Shown in pieces: positions 53,691-62,949 of a DNA stretch of 64,000 nucleotides. Origin of the DNA: Candidatus Aphodovivens avistercoris (lineage in GTDB: Bacteria > Actinomycetota > Coriobacteriia > Coriobacteriales > Eggerthellaceae); the NCBI GenBank assembly GCA_018710945.1, contig DVIW01000038.1, forward strand, positions 62,001 through 126,000. Reading direction: 5' to 3'. A program made the translations under genes and the position numbers. How positions within the stretch are numbered: the stretch's first letter is position 1; each line of letters begins with the position of its first letter. Under the pieces are notes generated by a model. The model was not told where the DNA came from. It saw only the letters and a program-made list of their open reading frames with translations, and did not search any database.

Positions 53691-54947
53691 CTACAGCTCC
53701 AGCTTCGCCTCCACGATGCGCACCACCGACTCATCGATGCGCTGCTCGGTTATCTGGCCGCTTGCCACCGCGTCCAGCACGCCTTGGTAGGCTGCGTTGA
53801 AATCGGCCGGCATCAGCACGATGTCCACGCCCGCCTGGATGGCGCGCACCGCCGCGTCGGCGGGGGCGAAGCGCTCGTTGACGGCGCCCATCCCCATGGA
53901 ATCGGTGATGACCAGGCCCTCGTACCCCAGCCTGCCGCGCAGAACGTCGGTGACGATGGCGGGGTTCACCGAGGCGGGAAGGTCGTCGCCGGTCGCCTCG
54001 GGCGTGGACAGGTGCCCCACCATCACGAAGGGAACGCCGGTCTCGATGGCGGCCTGGAAGGGCAGCAGTTCGTCTTCCGCCATCTGGTCGATGGTCTTGT
54101 GCGAGTAGATGCTCACCTCGTGGCTGTCGCCCTCGGCGCCGCCGATGCCCGGGAAGTGCTTGGCGCACGACAGCATGCCCGCTTCAGTGAAGCCTTCCAC
54201 CTGCGCTTTCACGAACGGGGCGGCCTCCTGCCCCGTCGAGCCGAACGCGCGCAGGGCCATGGTGTCGCTGGCGGGGTTGTTCACCACGTCGGCATCGGGC
54301 GCGAAATCCACGTTGAAGCCCAGATCGGCAAGGTAGGTGCCTATCTCGACCGCCACCTGCTTGGCGTAGGCGGTATCGCCCGTGGCGCCCACGTCGCGCA
54401 TGTCGCCTTTGTTGGCAACGTTGAAGCCCGGGTTGCCGCCCACGCGCGACACGGTGCCGCCCTCTTCGTCAACGCACAGGAAGATGGGCAGCCCCGTGGC
54501 CGCCTGCGCGTACTGCTGGGTGTTCGCCAGCATCTCGCGCGTCTGCTGCTCGTCCTGCAGGTTGTCGCCGAAGTACACGATGCCGCCCACTGGATGCTCC
54601 TGGAGCGCCTGGCGGGTCGCATCGCCCGCCGTCGTCGCAAGGTCAACGCCCGTTATGGCCTCGGGGCGCACGATGAACATCTGCGCCACCTTCTGCTCAA
54701 GCGTCATGTCCGCGACGATGCGCTGCGCCTCGTCCGCCACGGAAGCCTCTTGCTCCTCCTGCCCGCCTGCTGCGCTGGTCGCGTCAGATACCTCCAGCTT
54801 GGACGAGCCGGCGTCCGCATCGGATCCGCCGACGGCAGGCGAGCACGCCGCCAGCCACGCGCACGAGAGCACGCACGCCGCCACCGCCGCGCACGCAGCG
54901 ACGACTCGAAGCGGATGCGCGCGATGGAATCGCCCGAAGATGCCCAT
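53691..54947 (-). CDS. Lipoprotein beta-N-acetylhexosaminidase, GH3 (NagZ-like)
   Basis: A 418-residue protein from the ATG at 54947 with AAGGAGG upstream. A signal segment ends in a lipobox (LAAC), so it is anchored outside. The GH3 motif AKHFPGIGGAEGDSH is intact, with the Asp-His dyad, and the nucleophile is in VITDSMGMGAV. NagZ-type enzymes remove GlcNAc from muropeptides; the exported form points to wall turnover or glycan foraging. It is followed, 49 bases downstream in the same direction, by the lectin-domain gene. Confidence 0.9.
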   Translation of the reverse strand: MGIFGRFHRAHPLRVVAACAAVAACVLSCAWLAACSPAVGGSDADAGSSKLEVSDATSAAGGQEEQEASVADEAQRIVADMTLEQKVAQMFIVRPEAITGVDLATTAGDATRQALQEHPVGGIVYFGDNLQDEQQTREMLANTQQYAQAATGLPIFLCVDEEGGTVSRVGGNPGFNVANKGDMRDVGATGDTAYAKQVAVEIGTYLADLGFNVDFAPDADVVNNPASDTMALRAFGSTGQEAAPFVKAQVEGFTEAGMLSCAKHFPGIGGAEGDSHEVSIYSHKTIDQMAEDELLPFQAAIETGVPFVMVGHLSTPEATGDDLPASVNPAIVTDVLRGRLGYEGLVITDSMGMGAVNERFAPADAAVRAIQAGVDIVLMPADFNAAYQGVLDAVASGQITEQRIDESVVRIVEAKLEL

Positions 54948-55181
54948 GCCCCCTCCTTCCGCGATCGGGAAGCACCCGGCCGAACGCGCCGCGCCCCCAT
55001 CGCCTTCCGCATCCCATTTTACGCTATCAGCGCCGAGTCCGCCCGACAGCCGCGCCCCGCCCCGCCACCGGCAGTGCGCAGCGTCCCCGCATCGGCGCCC
55101 CGCCGGGCAGCGTCGCCGCCGGCCACGCCGCATCGGCGCCCCGACGGCAACGCCCCCAGCACGCCGCGTCGCGTCGCGCCC
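54948..55181. other. Gap between endonuclease IV and the hexosaminidase gene
   Basis: No gene. GCATCGGCGCCCCG occurs twice (55089-55102 and 55130-55143) in a C-rich stretch; otherwise only hexosaminidase start signals are visible. Confidence 0.4.
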
Positions 55182-56012
55182 TTACCACGCCGCGCGCAGG
55201 CGCGCGATCTCGTCGGCGTAGCCGGAGGGGTCTTCCTGGGGCGTTTCCAAATAGAAGGGAAGGTCGCACAGGAGCGGATGGCGCGTCACGCCGGACAGCG
55301 CCTCGAAGCCGATGCACCCCTCGCCGACGCGCGCGTGGCGGTCCTTGCGCGCGCCGCGGGGGTTCAAGCTGTCGTTGAGGTGGATGGCGCGCAGCCGGTC
55401 CAGTCCCACCACGCGGTCGAACTCGCGCAGCACGCCATCCAAATCGCCCGCGATGTCGTAGCCGGCGTCCCACACGTGGCAGGTGTCCAGGCACACGCCC
55501 ACCTTGTCGGAAAGCTCCACGCGCGCGATGACGGCCGCCAGTTCCTCGAAGCTGCGGCCCAGCTCAGTGCCCTTCCCCGCCATCGTCTCCAGCAGCAGCA
55601 CCGTGGACTGCTCCGGCCGCAGCGCGCGGTTCAGCGCCGTCGCCACCAGCTCGACGCCCACATCCGCCCCCTGGCCCACGTGGCTGCCGGGATGCATGTT
55701 ATACAGCTGCCCCGGCGTATTCTCCATGCGCGCAAGGTCCTCCGCCAGCACCATGTCGGCGAACTCGCGCGTCTTCTCCGTCGCTGAGGCAGGGTTGAGC
55801 GTGTAGGGCGCGTGCGCCAGGATGCGTTTGATGCCCCGCTCCGCCGCGAAGACGCGAAACGCCTCCACGTCCGCCGGGTCGATGGCGCGCGCCTTGCCGC
55901 CGCGCGGGTTGCGCGTGAAGAACTGGAACGTGCTGGCGCCCAGCGACGCCGCTTCCTTCGCGATGGCCAGATAGCCTTTGGAAATGGACAGGTGGCACCC
56001 AATGTCGAGCAT
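55182..56012 (-). CDS. nfo: Endonuclease IV, AP endonuclease
   Basis: A 276-residue protein from the ATG at 56012. The metal-binding motifs of the TIM-barrel family are present: HAPYTLNPAS, NMHPGSHVG, LLLETMAGKGTELG, GVCLDTCHVWDAGYD, AIHLNDSLNPRGARKDRHARVGEG. It cuts abasic sites in base-excision repair. A longer open frame upstream lacks family sequence. It stands alone, downstream of the fix operon terminator. Confidence 0.95.
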   Translation of the reverse strand: MLDIGCHLSISKGYLAIAKEAASLGASTFQFFTRNPRGGKARAIDPADVEAFRVFAAERGIKRILAHAPYTLNPASATEKTREFADMVLAEDLARMENTPGQLYNMHPGSHVGQGADVGVELVATALNRALRPEQSTVLLLETMAGKGTELGRSFEELAAVIARVELSDKVGVCLDTCHVWDAGYDIAGDLDGVLREFDRVVGLDRLRAIHLNDSLNPRGARKDRHARVGEGCIGFEALSGVTRHPLLCDLPFYLETPQEDPSGYADEIARLRAAW

Positions 56013-56092
56013 GCGCAGACCCTTCCTCTCGTCGTTTGCACGCATCATGCCACAAGTCCGCCGCGCGGGCGGCGCCACCGCGCAGGAAAAGC

Positions 56093-56135
56093 GCAAGGCC
56101 GCGCCGCCGTCGGGGAAACGGCAGCGCGGCCTTGC
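56093..56135 (-). terminator. Terminator of the fixABCX operon
   Basis: GCAAGGCCGCGC (56093-56104) pairs perfectly with GCGCGGCCTTGC (56124-56135); the inner loop also has CCGT/ACGG. The minus strand continues GCTTTTCC. It lies 126 bases past the fixX stop. Confidence 0.7.
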
Positions 56136-56260
56136 ATTGGGGAAGCAGCCGCGACGGCGGGGGACCGCCGCGGCTTTGAATCCGCCCAGCTTGGGTCAGG
56201 CCCCGGATGCGGCGTCCGCGGGGGATGCGGCGCCAAGGAGGGGGGTCGGGGCCGCCTTTC

Positions 56261-56560
56261 TTAGCCGAAGCGGTATTCCACGCCCATGGTGGGCTGCGGG
56301 TTGTCCCATTTCTTCACGATGGTGCCCTCGCAGGCGATGCGGCACGTGCCGCACTCCAGGCACCCGGCGTAGTCAAACGTCTTGTTGCCGTCCTCGTCGA
56401 TCTTGTACAGGGCGGCCGGGCACAAAAGCACCAGCTTGCGGAACTCCTCGTCGGAGGGATCCTCCACCAGCTCGATGTGAGCGCTCTCCTCGTCCACCTC
56501 GTACTTGTTGACGCTCAGAAGCTCGTCAACGTTGACCGTGATCTCGCTTACCGGCTTCAC
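56261..56560 (-). CDS. fixX: Ferredoxin-like protein FixX
   Basis: A 99-residue protein; its GTG at 56560 overlaps the fixC stop (GTGA). It has CPAALYKID and CLECGTCRIACEG, a [4Fe-4S] ferredoxin with one main cluster, as in FixX. It passes electrons between FixC and a low-potential acceptor. The C-terminus (KKWDNPQPTMGVEYRFG) is the normal end of the family. Confidence 0.93.
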   Translation of the reverse strand: MKPVSEITVNVDELLSVNKYEVDEESAHIELVEDPSDEEFRKLVLLCPAALYKIDEDGNKTFDYAGCLECGTCRIACEGTIVKKWDNPQPTMGVEYRFG

Positions 56561-57852
56561 AGGGCCTTCACCGCCTTCCGGATCTCCTTGAACAGGCGCA
56601 GCAGGCCGCGCTTCTTGACGATGGGCATCATGCGCTTGGCCAGGTGCTGCTGCGGCTTGCCGTCCACGCAGAACAGGCCGTTGAAGATCTCGCGCACCAT
56701 CGTCGGGTACTCGGTGAACATGCGGTCCCAGTGCTCCATCGTCTCGGGCCACGCCTGGAAGGTGCGCAGGTCCTGGATGACGAAGCTGTCCTCAAGCTTC
56801 TGCTTGTAGGAGGCCAGGCCCGCGGCGGAGGTGTCGCCCGCGTCGATGGCGGCGCAGGCGGCCTCGGCGGCCATGCGGCCGGAGGCCACGGCGAAGTCCA
56901 TGCCGCGCACCTGGTAGCCCAGGTTCATGCAGAAGCCGGCGGTCTCGCCCGCCAGCAGGCAGCCGTCGAAGATGTACCGAGGAATCATGTTGTAGCCGCC
57001 CTCGGGCACCATGTGCCCGGAGTGCTCGACCATCTTCGCGCCCTTGATGATGGGGGCCACGGCCGGGTGGTTCTTGAAGTCCTCCATCATCTGGTAGACG
57101 GGCTTGTCCTGCGCCGCCGTGGTGGAGATGGTGGCCACGAGCCCCAGGCTGATGGACTCCTTGTTGGCGTAGAGGAAGCCGCCGCCCACGTGGCCGGCCG
57201 TGCAGTCGCCCACGAACAGCATCGCGGCGCCCTCGCCCTCAGGCGTGAGGAAGCGGTCCTCGATGACGGAGGCGGGCAGCTCGAAGGTCTCCTTGATGCC
57301 CACGGCCATCTGGTTGGGCTTGGGACGGGGGTTGCCCAGGCAGCGCTCGGCCAGCATGGAGTTGGTGCCCTCGCAGAGGATGACCACCTGGCCGGTGATC
57401 TCGTCCTCGCCGGCGCGCACGCCCACGACGCGGCCCGACTCGTCCTTGATGAGCTCCTCCACCGGGATGCCGTAGATGGCCTCGGCCCCGGCCTCCTCGG
57501 CCTTCTCGGCCAGCCACTGGTCGAAGGGGCCGCGCAGCACCGAATAGCTGTCGGCGCCCTCGCGGGCCAGCTCCGGGCTGGTGAAGTCGACGGTCATCAT
57601 CGACTCGCTGTCCAGCAGCGCGATGCGCTCGTGCGTGATCTTGCGCTCGACGGGGGCCTCTTCCTCGAAGTTCGGGAAGACCTCCTTGAGCGAGTGCGAG
57701 TAGATGCGCCCGCCCGTCATGTTCTTGGCGCCGGCGTAGTTGCCGCGCTCGACCATGAGCACGCTCTTGCCGGCCGACGCGGCCACGTAGGCCGCCACCG
57801 ACCCGGCGCAGCCCGCGCCCACGACGATGACGTCGAAATCGGCTTCGGACAT
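56557..57852 (-). CDS. fixC: FAD-dependent oxidoreductase FixC (ETF:quinone oxidoreductase-like)
   Basis: A 431-residue protein from the ATG at 57852 with AAGGAGC. VIVVGAGCAGSVAAYVAASAGKSVLMVERG is the FAD-binding fold, and KNMTGGRIY and a late GYQVRGMDFAVASGRMAAEAA support FixC. With FixABX it can bifurcate electrons from NADH to quinone and ferredoxin, or deliver electrons to an acyl-CoA dehydrogenase. A strong hairpin lies between it and fixB. Confidence 0.93.
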   Translation of the reverse strand: MSEADFDVIVVGAGCAGSVAAYVAASAGKSVLMVERGNYAGAKNMTGGRIYSHSLKEVFPNFEEEAPVERKITHERIALLDSESMMTVDFTSPELAREGADSYSVLRGPFDQWLAEKAEEAGAEAIYGIPVEELIKDESGRVVGVRAGEDEITGQVVILCEGTNSMLAERCLGNPRPKPNQMAVGIKETFELPASVIEDRFLTPEGEGAAMLFVGDCTAGHVGGGFLYANKESISLGLVATISTTAAQDKPVYQMMEDFKNHPAVAPIIKGAKMVEHSGHMVPEGGYNMIPRYIFDGCLLAGETAGFCMNLGYQVRGMDFAVASGRMAAEAACAAIDAGDTSAAGLASYKQKLEDSFVIQDLRTFQAWPETMEHWDRMFTEYPTMVREIFNGLFCVDGKPQQHLAKRMMPIVKKRGLLRLFKEIRKAVKAL

Positions 57853-57980
57853 CACCGCTCCTTTCCTGATGGTTCTCGTCTTGGCACGCGCCGACCCTGG
57901 CCCCCTCTCGAAGGGGACTCATGGGGAGGGGATGGGATCGGCGCAGGGGGTTCCGCGCCGCCGCGAAGGGCGGCGGCTGG

Positions 57981-58005
57981 GCGCCCCGCCCGGACGGCGG
58001 GGCGC
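57981..58005 (-). terminator. Hairpin between fixB and fixC
   Basis: GCGCCCCGCC (57981-57990) pairs perfectly with GGCGGGGCGC (57996-58005). It lies 9 bases after the fixB stop inside a 161-base gap. It could reduce read-through into fixCX or protect the fixAB mRNA. Confidence 0.5.
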
Positions 58006-58013
58006 AAGGCTCG

Positions 58014-58898
58014 CTACAGGGCCGCGGTCAGGGCCGGCAGGACGGTCTTGAGGTCGCCCACCAGGCCCAGGTCGCACTGCTTGAAGACGGGGGCGTTCTT
58101 GTCCTTGTTGATGGCGATAATGGTGCCCGCCTTCGTGACGCCCACCATGTGCTGCATCTGGCCGGACAGGCCCAGGGCGAAGTACGTCTTGGGAGCCACG
58201 ATCTGGCCGGACACGCCCAGGTACGCCTCGCGCGGGAACCAGTCGACGCCCTCGGTCAGAGGACGGGTGCAGGCCAGCTCGCCGCCGGTCTTGGCGGCAA
58301 GGTCGCGGGCCATCTGCAGGTCCTCCTGCTGCGCGAAGCCGCGGCCGCAGCCGATGACCACGTCGGCGCCCTGCAGGTTCACGTCGGAGGGAGGCAGCTC
58401 TTCGCTGCCGGTCTTGACGCACGCGGCGGCCGGAGCCTGCCAGGCGATCTCCTCCACGGCGTCGGATCCGGTGGCCGCAGCGCCGTCGAACACGCCGGCG
58501 CCCACGGTGTAGGCCGCCACGTCGCCTGCGGCCTTGGCCTGGCGCACGCCCGCGCCGCCGAAGTACATGCTGGTGGCGACGCCATCCTCGATGGACTGGC
58601 AGTCGGTGATGGCGGCGGTGCCCAGGTGCGCCGCCAGGCGGCCGACCAGGGACAGGATGCGGGCGGCCGGCTCGGCCAGCACCACGTTCGCACCCTCGGC
58701 GTCGAACGCCGCGTTCACGCCGACGTAGGCGTCGTCGGCCACGCAGCCCTCGGGCACCGCGATGGTCAGGCACTTGTCGGCGACGCCGGCAACCGGCTCG
58801 CCCAGCTTCGCCAGCACCACCTCGTCGGCCAGGGTGCGGGCGCCGGCGCACAGCTCGCGCGCAGCGTTTTCGGTCTCAGCAATGACGAAAGCCTTCAT
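58014..58898 (-). CDS. fixB: Electron transfer flavoprotein alpha subunit FixB
   Basis: A 294-residue protein. The C-terminal FAD domain has GADVVIGCGRGFAQQEDLQMARDLAAKTGGELACTRPLTEG and YFALGLSGQMQHMVGVTKAGTIIAINKDKNAPVFKQCDLGLVGD, the EtfA signature. The N-terminal domain is short and family-like. It pairs with FixA to carry electrons between the acyl-CoA dehydrogenase and FixC. Confidence 0.95.
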   Translation of the reverse strand: MKAFVIAETENAARELCAGARTLADEVVLAKLGEPVAGVADKCLTIAVPEGCVADDAYVGVNAAFDAEGANVVLAEPAARILSLVGRLAAHLGTAAITDCQSIEDGVATSMYFGGAGVRQAKAAGDVAAYTVGAGVFDGAAATGSDAVEEIAWQAPAAACVKTGSEELPPSDVNLQGADVVIGCGRGFAQQEDLQMARDLAAKTGGELACTRPLTEGVDWFPREAYLGVSGQIVAPKTYFALGLSGQMQHMVGVTKAGTIIAINKDKNAPVFKQCDLGLVGDLKTVLPALTAAL

Positions 58899-58919
58899 GT
58901 TTCGCGTATCCTTTCCCTG

Positions 58920-59666
58920 CTACAGCGCGGCCTTGACGGCGGCGATGAACTCGTCTGCGTCCTCGAACACCTTGCAAGCGCGGTCGACCTGCTCGGGCGC
59001 CTTCACGGCGACCGTCTCCACCGCGGCGGCCACGGGGGCCTCGGCGGCCTCCACGGACTGCGGCTTCTTGCCGGCGGCCAGGATCTGCTTCATGCCGGCG
59101 ATGCGGGGCTGCGCCACGTCGGGGGTGACGGCCACCACGGCGGGCAGCGGCACCTCGACGGTCTCCACGGCGTCGGCCAGCTGGCGCTTGCACACCACCT
59201 TGCCGTCGGCGGGCTCGATGGAGATGACCTCGGGCAGGTAGGGCACGTCCAGCTTCGCGGCCAGCTGCACGCCGGTCTGCTTGGCGTACAGGTCGGCGGA
59301 GCCGTCGCCGCAGATCACCAGGTCGGCGCCGCCCGCCTTCTCCACCAGCTTGGCCAGCTCGGCGGCGGTGGCGAACGCGTCCAGGTCGGCGCAGGCGTCG
59401 TCGGCGGTCATGTACAGCTCGTCGATGCCGCGGGCCAGGATGTCCTTGCGCAGCTTGGTGTTGCCGCCCATGGCCGCGTTGCACACGGTGACGGCCTTGG
59501 CGGAGGTGCCCTCGTCGGCCTCGGACAGCTGCGCCGCCACCTCGATGGCGTTCAGGTCGTAGGTGGAGATGACCGGCTTCGCCTTGCCGAAATCGAGGGA
59601 GCCGTCAGCCGCTGCGACGATGTCCTTGTCGTCGACGACCACCTTGCAGGGTACAACGATCTTCAT
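58920..59666 (-). CDS. fixA: Electron transfer flavoprotein beta subunit FixA
   Basis: A 248-residue protein. MKIVVPCKVVVDDKDIV, ISTYDLNAIEVAAQLSE and DLVICGDGSADLYAKQTGVQLAAKLDVPYL are EtfB/FixA features. It is the first gene of the fix operon, 21 bases before fixB. A perfect TATAAT (minus strand, 59816-59821) lies upstream, but no good -35 is visible, so an activator may be needed. Confidence 0.94.
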   Translation of the reverse strand: MKIVVPCKVVVDDKDIVAAADGSLDFGKAKPVISTYDLNAIEVAAQLSEADEGTSAKAVTVCNAAMGGNTKLRKDILARGIDELYMTADDACADLDAFATAAELAKLVEKAGGADLVICGDGSADLYAKQTGVQLAAKLDVPYLPEVISIEPADGKVVCKRQLADAVETVEVPLPAVVAVTPDVAQPRIAGMKQILAAGKKPQSVEAAEAPVAAAVETVAVKAPEQVDRACKVFEDADEFIAAVKAAL

Positions 59667-60085
59667 AGTGCCTTACCTTTCTCCCAGCGCCGCGCTGCGC
59701 GCCTTTCCCCGCCGCGCCCGCTGCGCTTCCCACGCCTTCGCGCGGATTCGGACGTATGCCCAACTTCTCCGGGAATCGACCGCCCGCACGGCGGCCTCTT
59801 CTCCTTGTGATTCGGATTATAGGAAGCGCGCTTTAGAATGTGTTTAGGCAAAACGGGCATCTGTACCGATTCGCGCCCCGAAGCATCAGGTCAACAGGGG
59901 TTTTGCCGCCTAAGGCAGAGCGCATCGCACAACCCGGCCGCCCCGCAGGCAGCGCAAACGCACAACTGCGGCGGCAGGCCCCCTTCCGGGTCCCAACGTC
60001 GGAAGGGCCCGGAAGGGCAGCATGCTCGCCGCCGTTCCGAGCCCTTCCCTGCAACGCGCCCCGCGAAAAGCGCCCGCAAGCCGCC
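59667..60085. other. Control region between the fix operon and the acyl-CoA dehydrogenase gene
   Basis: No gene in 419 bases. The fixA -10 TATAAT is at 59816-59821 (minus strand). A hairpin CCCTTCCGGG (59981-59990)/CCCGGAAGGG (60008-60017) lies 69 bases past the dehydrogenase stop and may end that transcript. Confidence 0.5.
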
Positions 60086-61288
60086 TTACGCCTGCTGCGC
60101 GGCGGCGATGCGCTCTTCGTCTGCGCGGCGCTCGGCCGCGCGGTTCGCCATGAGCGACTTCGCGATGAGGTGCACCATCACCTCGTCGGTGCCCTGGGCT
60201 ATCTGGTTGCCGCGGCAGTCCTGCCAGATGCGGCCGACGCGCGACTTCTCCGTGTAGCCGCGCCCGCCAAGGATCTGCAGCGCCTCGGAGGCCACCTCGG
60301 TGGCCATGCGCGGCACCGCGCGCTTCATCAGCGCGCAGTCCAGGTGGCTGCGCTCCAGCCCGCGGTCCACGGAGTCGGCGGCCCAGTACACCAGCTGGCA
60401 CATCGCGCGGATGCGCACCTCCATGTCAGCCAGCTTCTCGCGGATCTGCGGCAGGGTGCCCAGCGCCTGGCCCTTCACCATGTGGTCGTTGGCGTGGTCC
60501 AGCGCGTCGTCCATGGCCGCCAGCGCCATGCCCATGCTGGCCGAGCACACCAGCACGCGGCCCAGCTCGTACTGGCGCTTCATCATGGAGTCCAGCTGCC
60601 CTTCGGTCTGGATGCGCTGCTCGGGGCGCAGCGGCACGTGGTCGAACGTCAGCGTGGCGGGCGCCAGCATCTCCTGCCCCACCGTCTCAAGCGGGAAGGT
60701 GGACACGCCCGGCGCATCGATGGGCACCAGCCACAGCGACAGCCCGCCGTCCTCGCGGCCGTGCACGGGGTCGCGCGCCAGCACCAGCGCCTCGGGCGAG
60801 AACTGCCCGCCCGACACGAACGACTTCTCGCCGTCCAGAAACACGCCGTCGGCGTCCACGCTCACCGTGGTTTGCACAGCGGAGGCGTCGGAGCCGGCGC
60901 GCGCCTCGCTGAACGCCTCGGAGAACATCACGTGCCCCGTCTTGGTGAGCAGCTCTTCGGCCACCTCCTGCTGGGTGATGGCGCGCATGCTGCCCAGAAG
61001 GGTCATCGACAGCATGTCGCTGACGAACGGCAGCATGGCCCCGGCGCGGTGGCACAGCCGCGCGATGACGGCGGTCTTCTCGGCCAGGGTGCAGGTGCGC
61101 CCGCCCGCCGTCTCGGGCAGGCAGTACGCCCCCAGGGGGCTTTCGTAGAACGCGGTGTACACCGTGCGCGGAACGCCGCGCGACTTGCACCACTGCTTGA
61201 TGGCGGCTTCGGTGAAGTGGCGGTCGCAGAACTCGTCCACGGCCGCGATGGCCGCCCGCTGCTCGGGGGTCAGCTCGATGGCGATCAT
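60086..61288 (-). CDS. Acyl-CoA dehydrogenase (CaiA/AcdA-like)
   Basis: A 400-residue protein; the ATG at 61288 has AAGGAGG 10 bases upstream, with a TTG at 61294 as alternative. FSEAFSEARAGSDASAVQTTV is the FAD/substrate loop, and LQILGGRGYTEKSRVGRIWQDCRGNQIAQGTDEV is the C-terminal family signature. With FixABCX as electron donor it probably works in reverse, reducing an enoyl-CoA, as CaiA and AcdA do. It lies 15 bases after the ligase stop, in the same operon. Confidence 0.9.
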   Translation of the reverse strand: MIAIELTPEQRAAIAAVDEFCDRHFTEAAIKQWCKSRGVPRTVYTAFYESPLGAYCLPETAGGRTCTLAEKTAVIARLCHRAGAMLPFVSDMLSMTLLGSMRAITQQEVAEELLTKTGHVMFSEAFSEARAGSDASAVQTTVSVDADGVFLDGEKSFVSGGQFSPEALVLARDPVHGREDGGLSLWLVPIDAPGVSTFPLETVGQEMLAPATLTFDHVPLRPEQRIQTEGQLDSMMKRQYELGRVLVCSASMGMALAAMDDALDHANDHMVKGQALGTLPQIREKLADMEVRIRAMCQLVYWAADSVDRGLERSHLDCALMKRAVPRMATEVASEALQILGGRGYTEKSRVGRIWQDCRGNQIAQGTDEVMVHLIAKSLMANRAAERRADEERIAAAQQA

Positions 61289-61303
61289 GGTCAATCCGCC
61301 TCC

Positions 61304-62920
61304 TTAGGATGCCGACGCAGCCGCGTCCGACGGGCACAAGATGCCCGCCACCTGCGCCTCCAACGCTTTCTTGTCGATTTTACCATTGCCCAGGCGCGGG
61401 AAATCGTCCAGCTTCATCACCACGTCGGGGATCTTGCATTTCTCGATGCGCCCCTTGGCGTACTCGCGCATCTCGAAGGCGGACGGATCGGCGCCGTCGT
61501 TCATGATAGCGCACAGGCAGGTGCGCTGCCCCAGTTCAGGGTCGGGGTAGCCCACCAGGCAGCACTCGGCCACCTGCGGATGGTCCTGGTAGGTGTTCTC
61601 CACCTCGGCGGGGTAGATGTTGATGCCGCCGCGGATGATCATGTCCTTCACGCGGCCGTCCACCCACACGTAGCCCTGGGGGTCCACCCAGCCTATGTCG
61701 CCGGTGTGCAGCCAGCCCTCCGCGTCAAGGGGCCGCGACAGCGAGCCGTCGAAGCCGATGAGTCCGTCCATCAGCGAGGGCGTCTTGCACACCAGCTCGC
61801 CGCGCCGCCAGCCGCCGTCGGCGTCGGGCGGGAAGGGGCAGGCCAGGCTGCCGTCCGCCGAAGCCTCCAGCGGGGCCGTGCGCACCTCGGCGCCCTTGAT
61901 GGGCCGCCCCACCGTCGCGGCGCGCTCGCGCAGCGGGTCATCCAGCGCGCCCACCGTCAGCGTGGCGGTGGTCTCGGTCATGCCGTAGGAGTTCACCAGC
62001 AGCGTGCCGTAGCGACTCTCGTACTCTTCAAACACCGCAAGCGGGCTGGAGGCGCCCGCCACCAGCCCGGCGCGCAGGCAGCTCAGATCCCACTCGCCGT
62101 CGCGGTTCTCGCGCAGCTCGCGCAGGTACATGGTGGACACGCCCAGATACACGTTGGCGTGAGTGGAGGTGATGAGGGTCAGCGCCTGCTCGGGACGGTA
62201 CTTCACCAACGTCGCCACCGTCGCGTGCAGCGACAGCGCCGTGTGCAGCGCCACCACGCCGTAGACGTGGGCGAAGGGGACGGGAATGAAGAACACCTCG
62301 CCCGGCTGCACCTTCAGAGCGGCCGTCAGCTCGCCGGCGTGCCGGCAGAACGACGAACCGCGCAGCTGCACGGCCTTCGGCGTGCCCGTGGAGCCGGACG
62401 TGAACAGAATGAGCTTCGGATCTGCACTGGTCGCAGAGCCCTCCCACGGCTGCGCGCTGCGCCACGCCTCCTCGACGCTGGGCACGCCCGCCACAGGGCA
62501 GCCCACCGTCATCACGTGGGTGTCTGGCGCGCAGTCGGCCGCCAGCGCGCAGTGCGCCTCAGTGGACACGATGGCCACGGCCGGGTTCACGCGCGCGTAG
62601 ATGCCCGCGAACTCGCGGCGCTCCACCGTCGGCGACATCAGCGCCACGTTCGCGCCGGTCAGCTGGATGGCGCCCATCAGCGTGAAGTACGGCACGATGT
62701 TGGGCGCCGCCACCATGACGGTGTCGCCCGCTCCCACGCCGTGCTCGCGCTGCAGGCAGCCGGCCAGCGCCATCATGCGGCGGTAGGCCTCGGCGTAGGT
62801 GATGCCCTCGTTCATGCCCACCACCATCTGCTTGAACGGGTCGAGCGCGTACCCTTCGCAGATGAAGCGCGCCACGGAAAACGGCGGGGTGGGAACGCCT
62901 GCGCCCAGCTGTACGTCCAT
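61304..62920 (-). CDS. Acyl-CoA ligase (AMP-forming, CaiC-like)
   Basis: A 538-residue protein; the ATG at 62920 has GGGAGG 5 bases upstream. AMP-binding motifs are LILFTSGSTGTPKAVQL, NSYGMTETTATLT, GWLHTGDIGWVD and GRVKDMIIRGGINIYPAEVE; the catalytic Lys is in NGKIDKKAL. It activates a carboxylate to its CoA ester. Whether the acid is carnitine-like, an aromatic lactate or a cinnamate cannot be told from motifs. Confidence 0.9.
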   Translation of the reverse strand: MDVQLGAGVPTPPFSVARFICEGYALDPFKQMVVGMNEGITYAEAYRRMMALAGCLQREHGVGAGDTVMVAAPNIVPYFTLMGAIQLTGANVALMSPTVERREFAGIYARVNPAVAIVSTEAHCALAADCAPDTHVMTVGCPVAGVPSVEEAWRSAQPWEGSATSADPKLILFTSGSTGTPKAVQLRGSSFCRHAGELTAALKVQPGEVFFIPVPFAHVYGVVALHTALSLHATVATLVKYRPEQALTLITSTHANVYLGVSTMYLRELRENRDGEWDLSCLRAGLVAGASSPLAVFEEYESRYGTLLVNSYGMTETTATLTVGALDDPLRERAATVGRPIKGAEVRTAPLEASADGSLACPFPPDADGGWRRGELVCKTPSLMDGLIGFDGSLSRPLDAEGWLHTGDIGWVDPQGYVWVDGRVKDMIIRGGINIYPAEVENTYQDHPQVAECCLVGYPDPELGQRTCLCAIMNDGADPSAFEMREYAKGRIEKCKIPDVVMKLDDFPRLGNGKIDKKALEAQVAGILCPSDAAASAS

Positions 62921-62949
62921 CGCTTCCTCCCTCGGTCGTCGGCCCGCCG

